Shown: piece after piece, positions 1 through 7,533 of the stretch
Layout of the letters: every line of letters begins with the position of its first letter
How positions within the stretch are numbered: position 1 is the stretch's first letter
From: Eubacteriales bacterium
GTDB lineage: Bacteria > Bacillota > Clostridia > Lachnospirales > Lachnospiraceae
Assembly (NCBI GenBank): GCA_030533235.1
Contig: JAUNJN010000001.1
Location: 124,001-188,000 of the forward strand
DNA length: 64,000 nt
Reading direction: 5' to 3'
Notes under the pieces: generated by a model
The model's input: only the letters and a program-made list of their open reading frames with translations
Told to the model about the DNA's origin: nothing
Database searches by the model: none
Program-made: the position numbers and the translations under genes

Positions 1-1406
1 ACGGAACGCTCTGGAAGCAATTGGCAAAGGATGCGGATAAGCTTAAGACAGCCGGGATTACAGCTGTCTGGATGCCACCTGCGTATAAGGCGGCAGGAGG
101 AAAACAAGACGTCGGATATGGCGTATATGACCTTTACGATTTGGGCGAGTTTAATCAAAAGGGTACAATTGAAACAAAGTACGGAACGAAGGATGAATAT
201 CTGGCGGCGATTAAGAAGCTGCATGAGAAGGGTATTTGTGCTTATGCAGATGTTGTTTTAAATCATAAAATCGGTGCGGATGAGGTAGAACAGGTTTCTG
301 CGGCAGAGTTTAATGAGAATAGCCGAAATCAGATGATTGGTGATCAGCGTGTCATTGGTGCGTGGACAAAGTTTACATTCCCGGGCCGTGCAGGCAAGTA
401 TTCTGATTTTACATGGAATTGGAAGCATTTTGATGGGATTGACTGGGATCAGGACCGTGCAAAAAAATCAATCTTTTGCTTTGCAGGAAAGGATTGGGAT
501 GGTAATGTAGACAACGAATGCGGTAATTACGATTATCTGATGGGTGCAGATATTGATTTTACCAATCGGGAGGTTTGTGAGGAACTTATCCGTTGGGGTA
601 AATGGTATACGGATTTTACAGGTGTGGACGGATATCGTCTGGATGCAGTAAAACATATCAACAAATATTACTATAAGGATTGGATGCGTGAGATGAAGGC
701 TGCGGCAGAGAGAGACTTGTTTGCAGTCGGTGAGTATTGGCATTGGGATGTCAATGTATTGCAGGATTACATTGCAGCTACGGAGGGCGAGGTAAAGCTC
801 TTTGATGTACCATTGCATTTCAATTTCCATAATTGTTCAAAGGCACACGGAAGCTATGATTTGCGCACCATCTTTGATGGTACGCTGACAAAGGTAAATC
901 CTCTTTGTGCAGTTACTTTTGTAGATAATCATGACAGTCAGCCGGGGCAGGCTCTTTTCTCTTGGGTAGAGGATTGGTTTAAGCCGATGGCTTATGCAAT
1001 GATTTTGCTTCGTGAACAGGGATATCCATGTGTATTCTACGGGGATTACATGGGAATTCCGACATCGAATGTAAAATCTATGAAGACACTTTTGAATAAG
1101 CTTTTGAAGATTCGTAAACTTAAGGCTTATGGAACTCAGCATGATTATTTCGATGACCCGAATTGTATCGGATGGACCAGAGAGGGTGATTTAGAGCATA
1201 AAGATTCCGGTATTGCGGTTGTGATTTCGGATGGAACCGGCGGAACAAAGCACATGTATATTGGAAAACAATTTGCAGGCTGTCATTTCGCAGATGCTCT
1301 TGGTAATGCAAAATATAACATCAAGATTGACGAGGACGGTTTTGGAGATTTTTATGTAAATCGTGATTCTGTTGCTGTCTGGGTGCGTAAAGAGAATCGG
1401 AAATAA
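1..1406 (+). CDS. Alpha-amylase, GH13 cytoplasmic type (5' end cut by window)
   Basis: Hydrolyses alpha-1,4-glucan bonds in glycogen, starch or maltodextrins. The frame is open to the left edge (reading G-T-L-W-K-Q-L before the first in-window TTG at 21), so the start lies outside the window. All four GH13 regions are present, numbered from that TTG: DVVLNH (77-82), GYRLDAVKH (204-212, nucleophile D208), GEYWHWD (acid/base E238) and FVDNHD (300-305). Length and style fit the roughly 480-residue cytoplasmic GH13_5 enzymes, and no secretion signal is expected, although the N-terminus cannot be checked. The YerC-like gene follows after 12 bp and may be co-transcribed. Confidence 0.93.
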   Translation, partial: GTLWKQLAKDADKLKTAGITAVWMPPAYKAAGGKQDVGYGVYDLYDLGEFNQKGTIETKYGTKDEYLAAIKKLHEKGICAYADVVLNHKIGADEVEQVSAAEFNENSRNQMIGDQRVIGAWTKFTFPGRAGKYSDFTWNWKHFDGIDWDQDRAKKSIFCFAGKDWDGNVDNECGNYDYLMGADIDFTNREVCEELIRWGKWYTDFTGVDGYRLDAVKHINKYYYKDWMREMKAAAERDLFAVGEYWHWDVNVLQDYIAATEGEVKLFDVPLHFNFHNCSKAHGSYDLRTIFDGTLTKVNPLCAVTFVDNHDSQPGQALFSWVEDWFKPMAYAMILLREQGYPCVFYGDYMGIPTSNVKSMKTLLNKLLKIRKLKAYGTQHDYFDDPNCIGWTREGDLEHKDSGIAVVISDGTGGTKHMYIGKQFAGCHFADALGNAKYNIKIDEDGFGDFYVNRDSVAVWVRKENRK

Positions 1407-1418
1407 GAGGGGTTTCAT

Positions 1419-1709
1419 ATGGGAAAATCAATCAAAACAGCAGCGGTAGAAGATTTGTTTAAAGCCATTTTGACATTGGAAAATGAGGAAGAATGTTTTC
1501 GATTTTTCGAGGATGTATGTACAGTCAATGAGGTACTGTCCATTGCGCAGCGATTTGCAGTTGCAAAAATGCTAAAGGACAACCACACTTATCTCGAGGT
1601 TGCAAAGGAGACAGGTGCTTCTACTGCAACAATCAGTCGTGTGAATCGTTCATTAAATTATGGAAATGGTAGTTATGATATCGTATTTGACAGAATGCAA
1701 CATAAATAA
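1419..1709 (+). CDS. YerC/YecD-type TrpR-related DNA-binding protein
   Basis: A 96-residue protein resembling the YerC/YecD family, which shares the TrpR-like helix-turn-helix fold. The pattern is an N-terminal helix, an LSIAQRF-type segment, and the recognition part EVAKETGASTATISRVNRSL at about residues 62-81. The role is probably transcriptional regulation; the ligand and targets are unknown to me. It starts at ATG after an AGGGG ribosome site 12 bp downstream of the amylase stop. The next gene follows after 15 bp, suggesting a three-gene transcript. Confidence 0.85.
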   Translation: MGKSIKTAAVEDLFKAILTLENEEECFRFFEDVCTVNEVLSIAQRFAVAKMLKDNHTYLEVAKETGASTATISRVNRSLNYGNGSYDIVFDRMQHK

Positions 1710-1724
1710 GGAGATGATTTAATT

Positions 1725-3032
1725 TTGGACGCGAGCCCCATTATACAACTTATTATCGTAATTATTTTGTTAGTGCTTTCTTCCTTCTTTTCTTCGGCGG
1801 AAACGGCATTGACAACCGTAAACAAACATAAACTTCGGGCACGTGCCGATGAAGGTAGTCGCAGAGCTGCCAAGGTACTTAAAATCACAGAAAATCCGGG
1901 AAAGCTTTTGAGTACGATTTTGATTGGCAACAATATCGTAAATATCGCAGCATCTGCACTGACTACAACACTCTGTACTGCAGTGTTTGGCAGTCATATG
2001 ATTGGTGTTGCAACCGGTGTGTTGACGCTGCTTGTACTCATCTTCGGAGAAATTACGCCAAAAACACTGGCAACCCTATATGCCGTGGAATGGTCTATGA
2101 TTATTGTTTATCCGATTGCAGGTTTGATGGTTGTTTTGACACCTGTGATCTGGCTGTTAAATATCATTACGGGTGTACTATTTAAAATATTTCGAATTGA
2201 TCCGAATGCAAATGCAAATGCCATGACCGAGTCTGAACTTCTTACGATTGTTAACGTGAGCGAGGAAGAAGGCGTCATTGAGCAGGAAGAACGAGTTATG
2301 ATTTCGAATGTGGTGGATTTCGGAGATGCTTTGTCAAAGGAAGTTATGATTCCGAGGGCAGACGTTGTATTTGCAGATGTAAATTCTACATATGCAGAGC
2401 TTGTTGAACTGTTTATGAAGGAAACCTATTCTCGTATTCCGATTTATGAGGATTCCAAAGATCATGTTATCGGTATCCTGTATCTGAAGGATTTGTTCTT
2501 TTACAGTCAGGTTAACGATATGGAGTATTTTGATATTCGAAGCATCCTCCGTAAACCGATATTTGTGTATGAGTATCAAAAGACAAGTAAGATTTTTGCG
2601 GAAATGAAGACATCTTCTGTCAGTGTTGCAATCGTATTGGATGAATATGGTGTGACATCGGGTATTATTACCATGGAAGATTTGATAGAGGAAATTGTCG
2701 GAGAAATCCGGGATGAATATGACGAAAATGAAAATGATTTCGTTCGTAGGATTGACGATAACATGTATGATATTGATGGTTCGATTCGATTGGATGATTT
2801 AAATGATGTGCTTGGCACATCGCTTGCTTCTGAGGATTATGATTCTCTTGCCGGATTTGTAATTCAGATTATGGATAAGCTTCCGGAAGAGGGCGAGGAA
2901 ACGGATTTTGACAACATTCATTTCAAGGTAGGTGCTGTCAACAAAAATCGTATTGAACGTGTGCTTTTAACAATAACACCACCTGCTGAAGATGTATCAG
3001 AGGATACGGCAGATGGTGAAATTGATCAATAA
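1725..3032 (+). CDS. CorC/HlyC-family CNNM and CBS-domain membrane protein
   Basis: A 435-residue membrane protein of the hemolysin C/CorC type, linked in the literature to Mg2+ or other divalent cation transport. Three to four hydrophobic segments make up the DUF21/CNNM domain (about 1-175), followed by two CBS motifs (about 205-325, with MIPRADV and a second motif near VAIVLDEYG) and a C-terminal CorC_HlyC domain (about 345-420). The start is TTG at 1725, preceded by AAGGAG at 1708-1713; no ATG lies close enough to compete. The gene converges on the DUF1836 gene with only 5 bp between the stops. Confidence 0.9.
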   Translation: MDASPIIQLIIVIILLVLSSFFSSAETALTTVNKHKLRARADEGSRRAAKVLKITENPGKLLSTILIGNNIVNIAASALTTTLCTAVFGSHMIGVATGVLTLLVLIFGEITPKTLATLYAVEWSMIIVYPIAGLMVVLTPVIWLLNIITGVLFKIFRIDPNANANAMTESELLTIVNVSEEEGVIEQEERVMISNVVDFGDALSKEVMIPRADVVFADVNSTYAELVELFMKETYSRIPIYEDSKDHVIGILYLKDLFFYSQVNDMEYFDIRSILRKPIFVYEYQKTSKIFAEMKTSSVSVAIVLDEYGVTSGIITMEDLIEEIVGEIRDEYDENENDFVRRIDDNMYDIDGSIRLDDLNDVLGTSLASEDYDSLAGFVIQIMDKLPEEGEETDFDNIHFKVGAVNKNRIERVLLTITPPAEDVSEDTADGEIDQ

Positions 3033-3037
3033 GCGTT

Positions 3038-3652
3038 TTATTTTTTCGGTTGCTTTGCCTCCTGCGTTGCATCAGCCTCGGCCTTCATTTCATCTATGAT
3101 TTGTTCCATGAGCTTACGTTTGGTAAAGATGTCATAGCATAGAAGGGATAGGAAATTCAGCTTTTGCAAATAGGAATCATCCTTTGAAAATTCATCCTTG
3201 GTTGATAATTGATGAGCCTTAATAATGCTGCTCTCTACATTGAAATACTGATATTTTTCCAGTTCATAGAGATTGGCGTATATTTCAGAAAGAGAGTGTC
3301 CCGGTACATTGTTATCAAAGTATTCATCAATGAGCGGAGTCAACATCGTCTGAATATCATTTATTGAGATTACATTTTTCAGGTAATAGATGTATATCAA
3401 AAGAATTATGTGCTCCTTGGAATACCGTTTTTTATTTGGAGGAGGAAGTAAATCATTTTTTGTGTAATTATTGATCATTGTTTTGGTGAGTGTCTTATCT
3501 TCCTCTGTTCGTTTATTTGCGGCCAGGTATTTATCCATAAAGGTTGTCACCTGGTCCATATAAAGTTCAATGGACGGAATGTCCTTGGGTTCAATATAAC
3601 CAAGCTTAATCCATTCGCGTATTTGCTTTTTTAATGAGTCTCTGCTTTCCAT
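3038..3652 (-). CDS. DUF1836 domain-containing protein
   Basis: A 204-residue protein with the DUF1836 layout: a short N-terminal helical region, a motif TMINNYTKNDLLPPP leading into a MerR-like helix-turn-helix (about residues 85-115), then a helical C-terminal half. DUF1836 proteins are presumed transcriptional regulators; the targets are not known. I prefer the ATG at 3652 over the upstream in-frame ATG at 3670 because GGGAG lies 8 bases before it. A good promoter lies upstream on the same strand, divergent from the infC promoter. Confidence 0.85.
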   Translation of the reverse strand: MESRDSLKKQIREWIKLGYIEPKDIPSIELYMDQVTTFMDKYLAANKRTEEDKTLTKTMINNYTKNDLLPPPNKKRYSKEHIILLIYIYYLKNVISINDIQTMLTPLIDEYFDNNVPGHSLSEIYANLYELEKYQYFNVESSIIKAHQLSTKDEFSKDDSYLQKLNFLSLLCYDIFTKRKLMEQIIDEMKAEADATQEAKQPKK

Positions 3653-3698
3653 AACAATTCTCCCAAGCATTTCGATAGTAGTACAATATGCAGATTAC

Positions 3699-3727
3699 AT
3701 TATATAGTATTAAATACGAGATGTAAA
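3699..3727 (-). promoter_or_regulatory. Promoter for the DUF1836 gene
   Basis: Read on the minus strand, TTTACA (3722-3727) and TATAAT (3699-3704) are separated by 17 bp, close to the housekeeping sigma consensus. It is back to back with the infC promoter 40-70 bp away. Confidence 0.65.
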
Positions 3728-3765
3728 GGTTTTAAGATTTGAAAAAGAAAACTTGAAAATAATTG

Positions 3766-3794
3766 TTGACAGAGAATGATTAATATGATAAATT
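3766..3794 (+). promoter_or_regulatory. Promoter for infC-rpmI-rplT
   Basis: TTGACA (3766-3771), a 17-bp spacer and TAAATT (3789-3794) preceded by an extended TG at 3786-3787. It lies directly upstream of the attenuator leader. Confidence 0.65.
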
Positions 3795-3797
3795 ATT

Positions 3798-3948
3798 TGA
3801 GTATGTTGAAGAAGCAGAGTATCCACTCTCACCTTAGCGCAAACAGGCGACTCGGGTTAATGGCACGATATGGATTATTGTATTGTAACATTTATGTGGA
3901 TAGTTTGTCTATCCACTTTTTTATTGCATATATTGGAGGTGCATATTT
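3798..3948 (+). promoter_or_regulatory. L20-type ribosomal protein leader (attenuator) of infC operon
   Basis: An untranslated leader of about 150 nt between the promoter and infC. It contains the block CTCACCTTAGCGC...GGCGACTCGGGTTAATGGCACG, which I recognise as the style of Firmicutes L20 leaders (Rfam family L20_leader; from memory, not searched). It ends in an intrinsic terminator at 3896-3922. TATCCAC at 3820-3826 can pair with the terminator's 5' arm GTGGATA (3896-3902), giving an antiterminator. The same segment can fold locally as GAGT-ATCC-ACTC. In the known system, excess L20 binds the leader and lowers transcription of its own operon. Confidence 0.7.
3896..3922 (+). terminator. Regulatory intrinsic terminator in the infC leader
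   Basis: Perfect 8-bp stem GTGGATAG / CTATCCAC with a 5-nt loop, then six T residues (3917-3922). It lies upstream of the infC ribosome site, so it works as an attenuator and not as an end-of-gene terminator. Confidence 0.8.
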
Positions 3949-4455
3949 ATTAGCGAAGTATTAATTAACGAACAGATAAGAAGCAAGGAAGTCCGTGTTA
4001 TCGGTGAATCCGGAGAACAGCTTGGTGTTATGGCTTCCAAGGAAGCTATGAAGCTTGCAGAAGAGGCAGGCGTTGATTTGATTTTGATAGCTCCGACGGC
4101 AAAGCCACCGGTATGTAAAATCATGGATTTCGGTAAGTATCGTTACGAGCTTGCTCGTCGTGAAAAGGAAGCTAAGAAAAAGCAAAAGACAATCGAGATC
4201 AAAGAAGTTCGTCTTTCGCCAAACATTGATACGAATGACTTGAACACTAAGATTAACATGGCGAAAAAGTTCTTGACCAAGGGCGATAAGGTAAAGGTTA
4301 CATTACGTTTCCGCGGAAGAGAGCTTGCGCATGTCAATACATCAAAGGCAATCTTGGATGAGTTTGCCGAGGCTCTTTCAGATGTGGCTACTGTTGATAA
4401 GCCGGCAAAATTTGAAGGACGCAGCATGATTATGTTTTTAGCCGGAAAACGCTAA
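3949..4455 (+). CDS. infC: Translation initiation factor IF-3, AUU start
   Basis: IF-3 binds the 30S subunit, prevents premature 50S joining and monitors the start codon. I place the start at ATT (3949), giving 168 residues. GGAGG at 3935-3939 sits 9 nt upstream, and translation gives a normal IF-3 N-terminus (SEVLINEQIRSKEVRVIGE), while the first in-frame ATG (4030) would delete about 27 conserved residues. The N-domain motif PPVCKIMDFGKYRYE and the C-domain motif EIKEVRLSPNI are present. AUU starts allow IF-3 to repress its own translation in other bacteria. First gene of infC-rpmI-rplT. Confidence 0.95.
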   Translation: MSEVLINEQIRSKEVRVIGESGEQLGVMASKEAMKLAEEAGVDLILIAPTAKPPVCKIMDFGKYRYELARREKEAKKKQKTIEIKEVRLSPNIDTNDLNTKINMAKKFLTKGDKVKVTLRFRGRELAHVNTSKAILDEFAEALSDVATVDKPAKFEGRSMIMFLAGKR

Positions 4456-4486
4456 GGACAATTTATAGATTATAGGAGGAAGTAAC

Positions 4487-4684
4487 ATGCCAAAGTTAAA
4501 GACAAAGAAGGCCGCTGCAAAGCGCTTTAAGAAAACAGGAACAGGTGAGTTGAAGAGAAATAAGGCTTACAAGAGTCATATCCTTACTAAAAAGACAACA
4601 AAGAGAAAGAGAAATCTTAGAAAAGCAACCATGACTGATTCTACAAACAGCAAGGTTATGAAGCAGATTTTACCATATTTATAG
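4487..4684 (+). CDS. rpmI: 50S ribosomal protein bL35
   Basis: A 65-residue, strongly basic protein starting [19 protein letters not shown] and containing [18 protein letters not shown], the bL35 signature. It is a structural protein of the large ribosomal subunit. A GGAGGAAG ribosome site precedes the ATG, 31 bp after infC. The full family length is present. It is part of the classic infC-rpmI-rplT operon, controlled by the L20 leader. Confidence 0.97.
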   Translation: MPKLKTKKAAAKRFKKTGTGELKRNKAYKSHILTKKTTKRKRNLRKATMTDSTNSKVMKQILPYL

Positions 4685-4705
4685 GAATTTAGGAGGAATA
4701 GACGA

Positions 4706-5062
4706 ATGGCAAGAATTAAAGGCGGCGTTGGCGCCAAGAAGAGACATAATAGAGTATTAAAGCTCGCAAAGGGTTATAAGGGAGCCAGATCAAAGCAGTA
4801 TCGTGTTGCTAAGCAGTCAGTTATGAGAGCTCTTACAACTTCTTATGCAGGCAGAAAAGAGAGAAAGAGACAGTTCAGACAGCTTTGGATTGCACGTATC
4901 AATGCAGCTGCAAGAATGAATGGTCTTTCATACAGCAAGCTTATGCATGGCTTAAAGTTAGCTGGTGTTGATCTTAACAGAAAGATGCTTTCAGAGATGG
5001 CAATCAGTGATCCGGAAGGCTTTGCAAAGGTTGTTGAGGTAGCTAAGTCTAAGTTAGCATAA
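4706..5062 (+). CDS. rplT: 50S ribosomal protein bL20
   Basis: A 118-residue basic protein that binds 23S rRNA early in 50S assembly and, in Firmicutes, also binds the operon leader as autoregulator. The signature [15 protein letters not shown] at the N-terminus, [16 protein letters not shown] in the middle and [10 protein letters not shown] near the C-terminus identify it. It is full length with an AGGAGGAA ribosome site. Last gene of the operon, followed by an intrinsic terminator. Confidence 0.97.
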   Translation: MARIKGGVGAKKRHNRVLKLAKGYKGARSKQYRVAKQSVMRALTTSYAGRKERKRQFRQLWIARINAAARMNGLSYSKLMHGLKLAGVDLNRKMLSEMAISDPEGFAKVVEVAKSKLA

Positions 5063-5102
5063 ATTATATTAGTTGTTCATGGGATAACACATGACGGAAA
5101 AG

Positions 5103-5138
5103 CAGGACTCTGTTCGTAATGGATAGGGTCCTGTTTTT
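5103..5138 (+). terminator. Terminator after rplT
   Basis: CAGGACTC (5103-5110) pairs with GGGTCCTG (5126-5133), allowing one G-T pair, followed by five T residues. Confidence 0.75.
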
Positions 5139-5205
5139 ATATTCCGATTTATTTAATATGTATCTTGCTGGTTGATTTTATATCGTGAAATATCGTGCCA
5201 ATCAC

Positions 5206-5234
5206 TGGACACAGGTGTTGCAATGGCATATAAT
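5206..5234 (+). promoter_or_regulatory. Promoter of XRE regulator / ABC operon
   Basis: TGGACA (5206-5211), a 17-bp spacer and a perfect TATAAT (5229-5234). Just upstream lies an 8-bp direct repeat, ATATCGTG at 5180-5187 and 5190-5197, spaced exactly 10 bp (one helical turn). It is a candidate operator for the XRE protein encoded next. Confidence 0.6.
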
Positions 5235-5295
5235 AAAGATGCCAGCAAAAAAACATATAGAATTGAGACGTTATTTGGGAAAAGAAGGTGAGAAT

Positions 5296-6429
5296 ATGTA
5301 CACGGAAAGCCTGCGTCTCGGAGATAATATTGCATTATTAAGACATAAAAAGAAGGTTACACAAGAGGAACTTGCGGAGTTTGTCGGTGTAACAAAGGCA
5401 TCGGTCTCCAAATGGGAAACCAAAATCAGTATGCCGGACATTGCGCTTTTGCCGCAAATTGCTTCATATTTTGATATTACGATTGATGAATTGCTTGGGT
5501 ATGAATCTCAGATTAGTTTGCAACAGGCGAAAAAGATTTATCAGGGTTTTGCAAATGATTTTGCTACTCAGCCGTTTGATGAAGTGTATGAGAATGTTAA
5601 GGCTCATATAAAAAAATATTATTCCTGCTATTCATTTTTGCATCAGATGTGTTGTCTGCTTCTCAATCATTTTATGATTGCTCCGACGAAAGAGTATTCG
5701 ATTCTCGTATTGGAGGAGACGGAAAAGCTATGTAATCATATACTGGCTGATTGTAAGGATATCGGTCTTTGCAACGATACAAGAATGCTGCTTGCGCTTA
5801 TTGATTTACAGCTTGGAAAAACAATGGAGGTTGTTGACAATCTGGAGGAGCTTATCGAGCATTATCGTATTACCGCACAATGTGACACCACGCTCACACA
5901 GGCATATATTGCGAACGGTCAGATGGATAAGGCAGATGAAAATATGCAAATCAGCATATACAGTCATCTTATGAGTATGGTATCCAGTGCTGTTTTGAGC
6001 TTGACGATTCATGTAAATGATCTTTCGTTATGCGAAGAGACAATACGTAGAATGGATGCAGTGATGGATGTATTTCATATGGATACATTAAATGCGAATG
6101 CTGCTGCGGTATTTTCCTATCATGCGGCAATTGTATATTGTGTGCATCAAAAATATCAGGAGACGCTAAATCGTCTTGATTGTTATGTGAAGCATTGTAT
6201 CGACTTACTCAGTATGGATGAATTAAGGCTTGGTGGTGATGAATATTTTAACAAGGTGGATGCATGGTATGAACGCATGGAATTGGGCGGTATTGCACCG
6301 CGGAGTAAAAAGCTTGTATGGGAATCTGTAGAGGAGTCTCTGAAAAATCCGGTTTTTGATTCGATTCGAAAGGATGCACAGTTTGATATGTGGTATAAGA
6401 AAATAGAAGGAGGAAAGAAAAATGGGTGA
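5296..6429 (+). CDS. XRE-family transcriptional regulator with helical C-terminal domain
   Basis: A 377-residue protein when started at the ATG near 5296, which has AAGGTGAG just upstream; the longer frame from the GTG at 5185 would start upstream of the mapped promoter. Residues about 5-62 are a Cro/CI helix-turn-helix (VTQEELAEFVGVTKASVSKW), and a helical TPR-like region fills the remainder. It probably controls the downstream operon: the PLDc_N-like gene overlaps its end by 8 bp and the ABC exporter genes follow without gaps. The signal sensed is unknown. Confidence 0.85.
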   Translation: MYTESLRLGDNIALLRHKKKVTQEELAEFVGVTKASVSKWETKISMPDIALLPQIASYFDITIDELLGYESQISLQQAKKIYQGFANDFATQPFDEVYENVKAHIKKYYSCYSFLHQMCCLLLNHFMIAPTKEYSILVLEETEKLCNHILADCKDIGLCNDTRMLLALIDLQLGKTMEVVDNLEELIEHYRITAQCDTTLTQAYIANGQMDKADENMQISIYSHLMSMVSSAVLSLTIHVNDLSLCEETIRRMDAVMDVFHMDTLNANAAAVFSYHAAIVYCVHQKYQETLNRLDCYVKHCIDLLSMDELRLGGDEYFNKVDAWYERMELGGIAPRSKKLVWESVEESLKNPVFDSIRKDAQFDMWYKKIEGGKKNG

Positions 6430-6622
6430 TGTAAAGGAAATGTTACCATTTTTGATACCGTTAATTGTTGTTCAGCTAATATTAATGGTGATTGCGCTTG
6501 TACATATTTTTCGACATGATACATACAAAAGAGGAAATCGTATCATGTGGATAATTATCGTTGTTGCGGGTGAATTGTTTGGACCGATTGCATATTTCAT
6601 TTTAGGAAAAGAGGAAGAATAA
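6422..6622 (+). CDS. PLDc_N-like small membrane protein
   Basis: A 66-residue protein with two hydrophobic helices (about residues 8-28 and 40-60) linked by a basic segment with HDTYKRGN. The ending GPIAYFILGKEEE is typical of the short PLDc_N (phospholipase D nuclease N-terminal) membrane domain, often found beside ABC-2 exporters and also in bacteriocin-immunity settings. It has no catalytic domain. It overlaps the XRE gene by 8 bp and abuts the ATPase gene, so it is part of the same operon. The exact role is not known. Confidence 0.8.
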   Translation: MGDVKEMLPFLIPLIVVQLILMVIALVHIFRHDTYKRGNRIMWIIIVVAGELFGPIAYFILGKEEE

Positions 6623-6895
6623 ATGGATATTTTGTCCGTATCAAATGTATCAAAAGCATTTGGAAATAATCAAATAATAAATGATATGAGTTTTTCCGTA
6701 CCGGAAAAAAGTGTCTTCGGGTTTATCGGGGCAAACGGAGCCGGAAAGACTACCACGATGAAAATGATTCTCGGGTTATTAAAGGTGGATGCAGGTGAAA
6801 TCAAGGTGGGAAATGAAATCGTTTCTTACGGACAAAATAAGACAAATCGCATGATTGGATATTTGCCGGATTCCCCGAGTATTATAATTTTATGA
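6623..6895 (+). CDS. ABC transporter ATP-binding protein, N-terminal part (frameshifted)
   Basis: The first 90 residues of an ABC-2 exporter ATPase, with the Walker A motif GANGAGKTTT at residues 36-45, ending abnormally in PDSPSIIIL. Shifting the frame near 6877-6882 restores the expected text: PD-x-P-EYYNFMTPMEYL continues straight into the next ORF. One base appears to be missing around GATTCCCCGAG. On its own this half lacks the signature motif and Walker B and cannot be a working ATPase. It could be a genuine mutation, a sequencing error or recoding. Confidence 0.85.
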   Translation: MDILSVSNVSKAFGNNQIINDMSFSVPEKSVFGFIGANGAGKTTTMKMILGLLKVDAGEIKVGNEIVSYGQNKTNRMIGYLPDSPSIIIL

Positions 6896-7533
6896 CTCCG
6901 ATGGAATATTTGCTTTTGTGCGGAGAGATTACCGGAATGGAAAAAAAGGATGCAAAAGACCAGGCCGAAAAATTACTTAAACTTGTTGGACTTGACCAAC
7001 ACAAAAAGCGCATTCGAGGTTTTTCGAGAGGAATGAAACAGAGACTTGGAATTGCACAGGCATTGTTGCATCGTCCAAAGCTGCTTATATGCGATGAGCC
7101 GACATCAGCGCTTGATCCGGCGGGTCGTAAGGAAATACTTGATATTTTGTCTTCGGTGAAGGATGAAACGACTGTGATTTTTTCCACACACATTTTATCG
7201 GATGTGGAACGCATATGTGATCATGTAGCCTTATTACATGATGGACGAATTGCAATTTCAGGTACATTGGATGAAATACGAAGCAGACGTCGTGCAACAG
7301 GCTTTGAGGTTGAGTTCGCAAACGCAAAAAATGCGAAGAGGGCCTTTGATGAGTTGTCGGAGCTGTTTGCGGATGGTATTTTGGATGGTACAACTATACG
7401 TATGAATGATAAATCAAACTGCGAAATGCGTAGGGCTATGCAAATGCTTTCCGGTTCAGTTTATGAAGTGCATCGTATGGAGATGCGGGAGCCTACGCTG
7501 GAGGATTTATTTATGGAGGTGACGGGAGCATGA
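6892..7533 (+). CDS. ABC transporter ATP-binding protein, C-terminal part (frameshifted)
   Basis: The rest of the ATPase interrupted at about 6880. It carries the signature FSRGMKQRL (about residues 44-52), Walker B LLICDEPTSALD (about 64-75), the switch histidine in FSTHIL and the usual C-terminal extension. Its ATG overlaps the stop of the first half as ATGA, but no ribosome site precedes it; this favours a single-base disruption of one gene over two designed genes. The permease gene starts with an ATGA overlap at 7530, so the transport operon is otherwise intact. Confidence 0.85.
   Translation: MTPMEYLLLCGEITGMEKKDAKDQAEKLLKLVGLDQHKKRIRGFSRGMKQRLGIAQALLHRPKLLICDEPTSALDPAGRKEILDILSSVKDETTVIFSTHILSDVERICDHVALLHDGRIAISGTLDEIRSRRRATGFEVEFANAKNAKRAFDELSELFADGILDGTTIRMNDKSNCEMRRAMQMLSGSVYEVHRMEMREPTLEDLFMEVTGA

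Noticed and set aside
468..830. Long minus-strand open frames inside the amylase and most other genes
   Set aside because: They lie antisense to genes with clear family motifs, have no ribosome sites and read as low-complexity or Cys/His-rich shadow translations.
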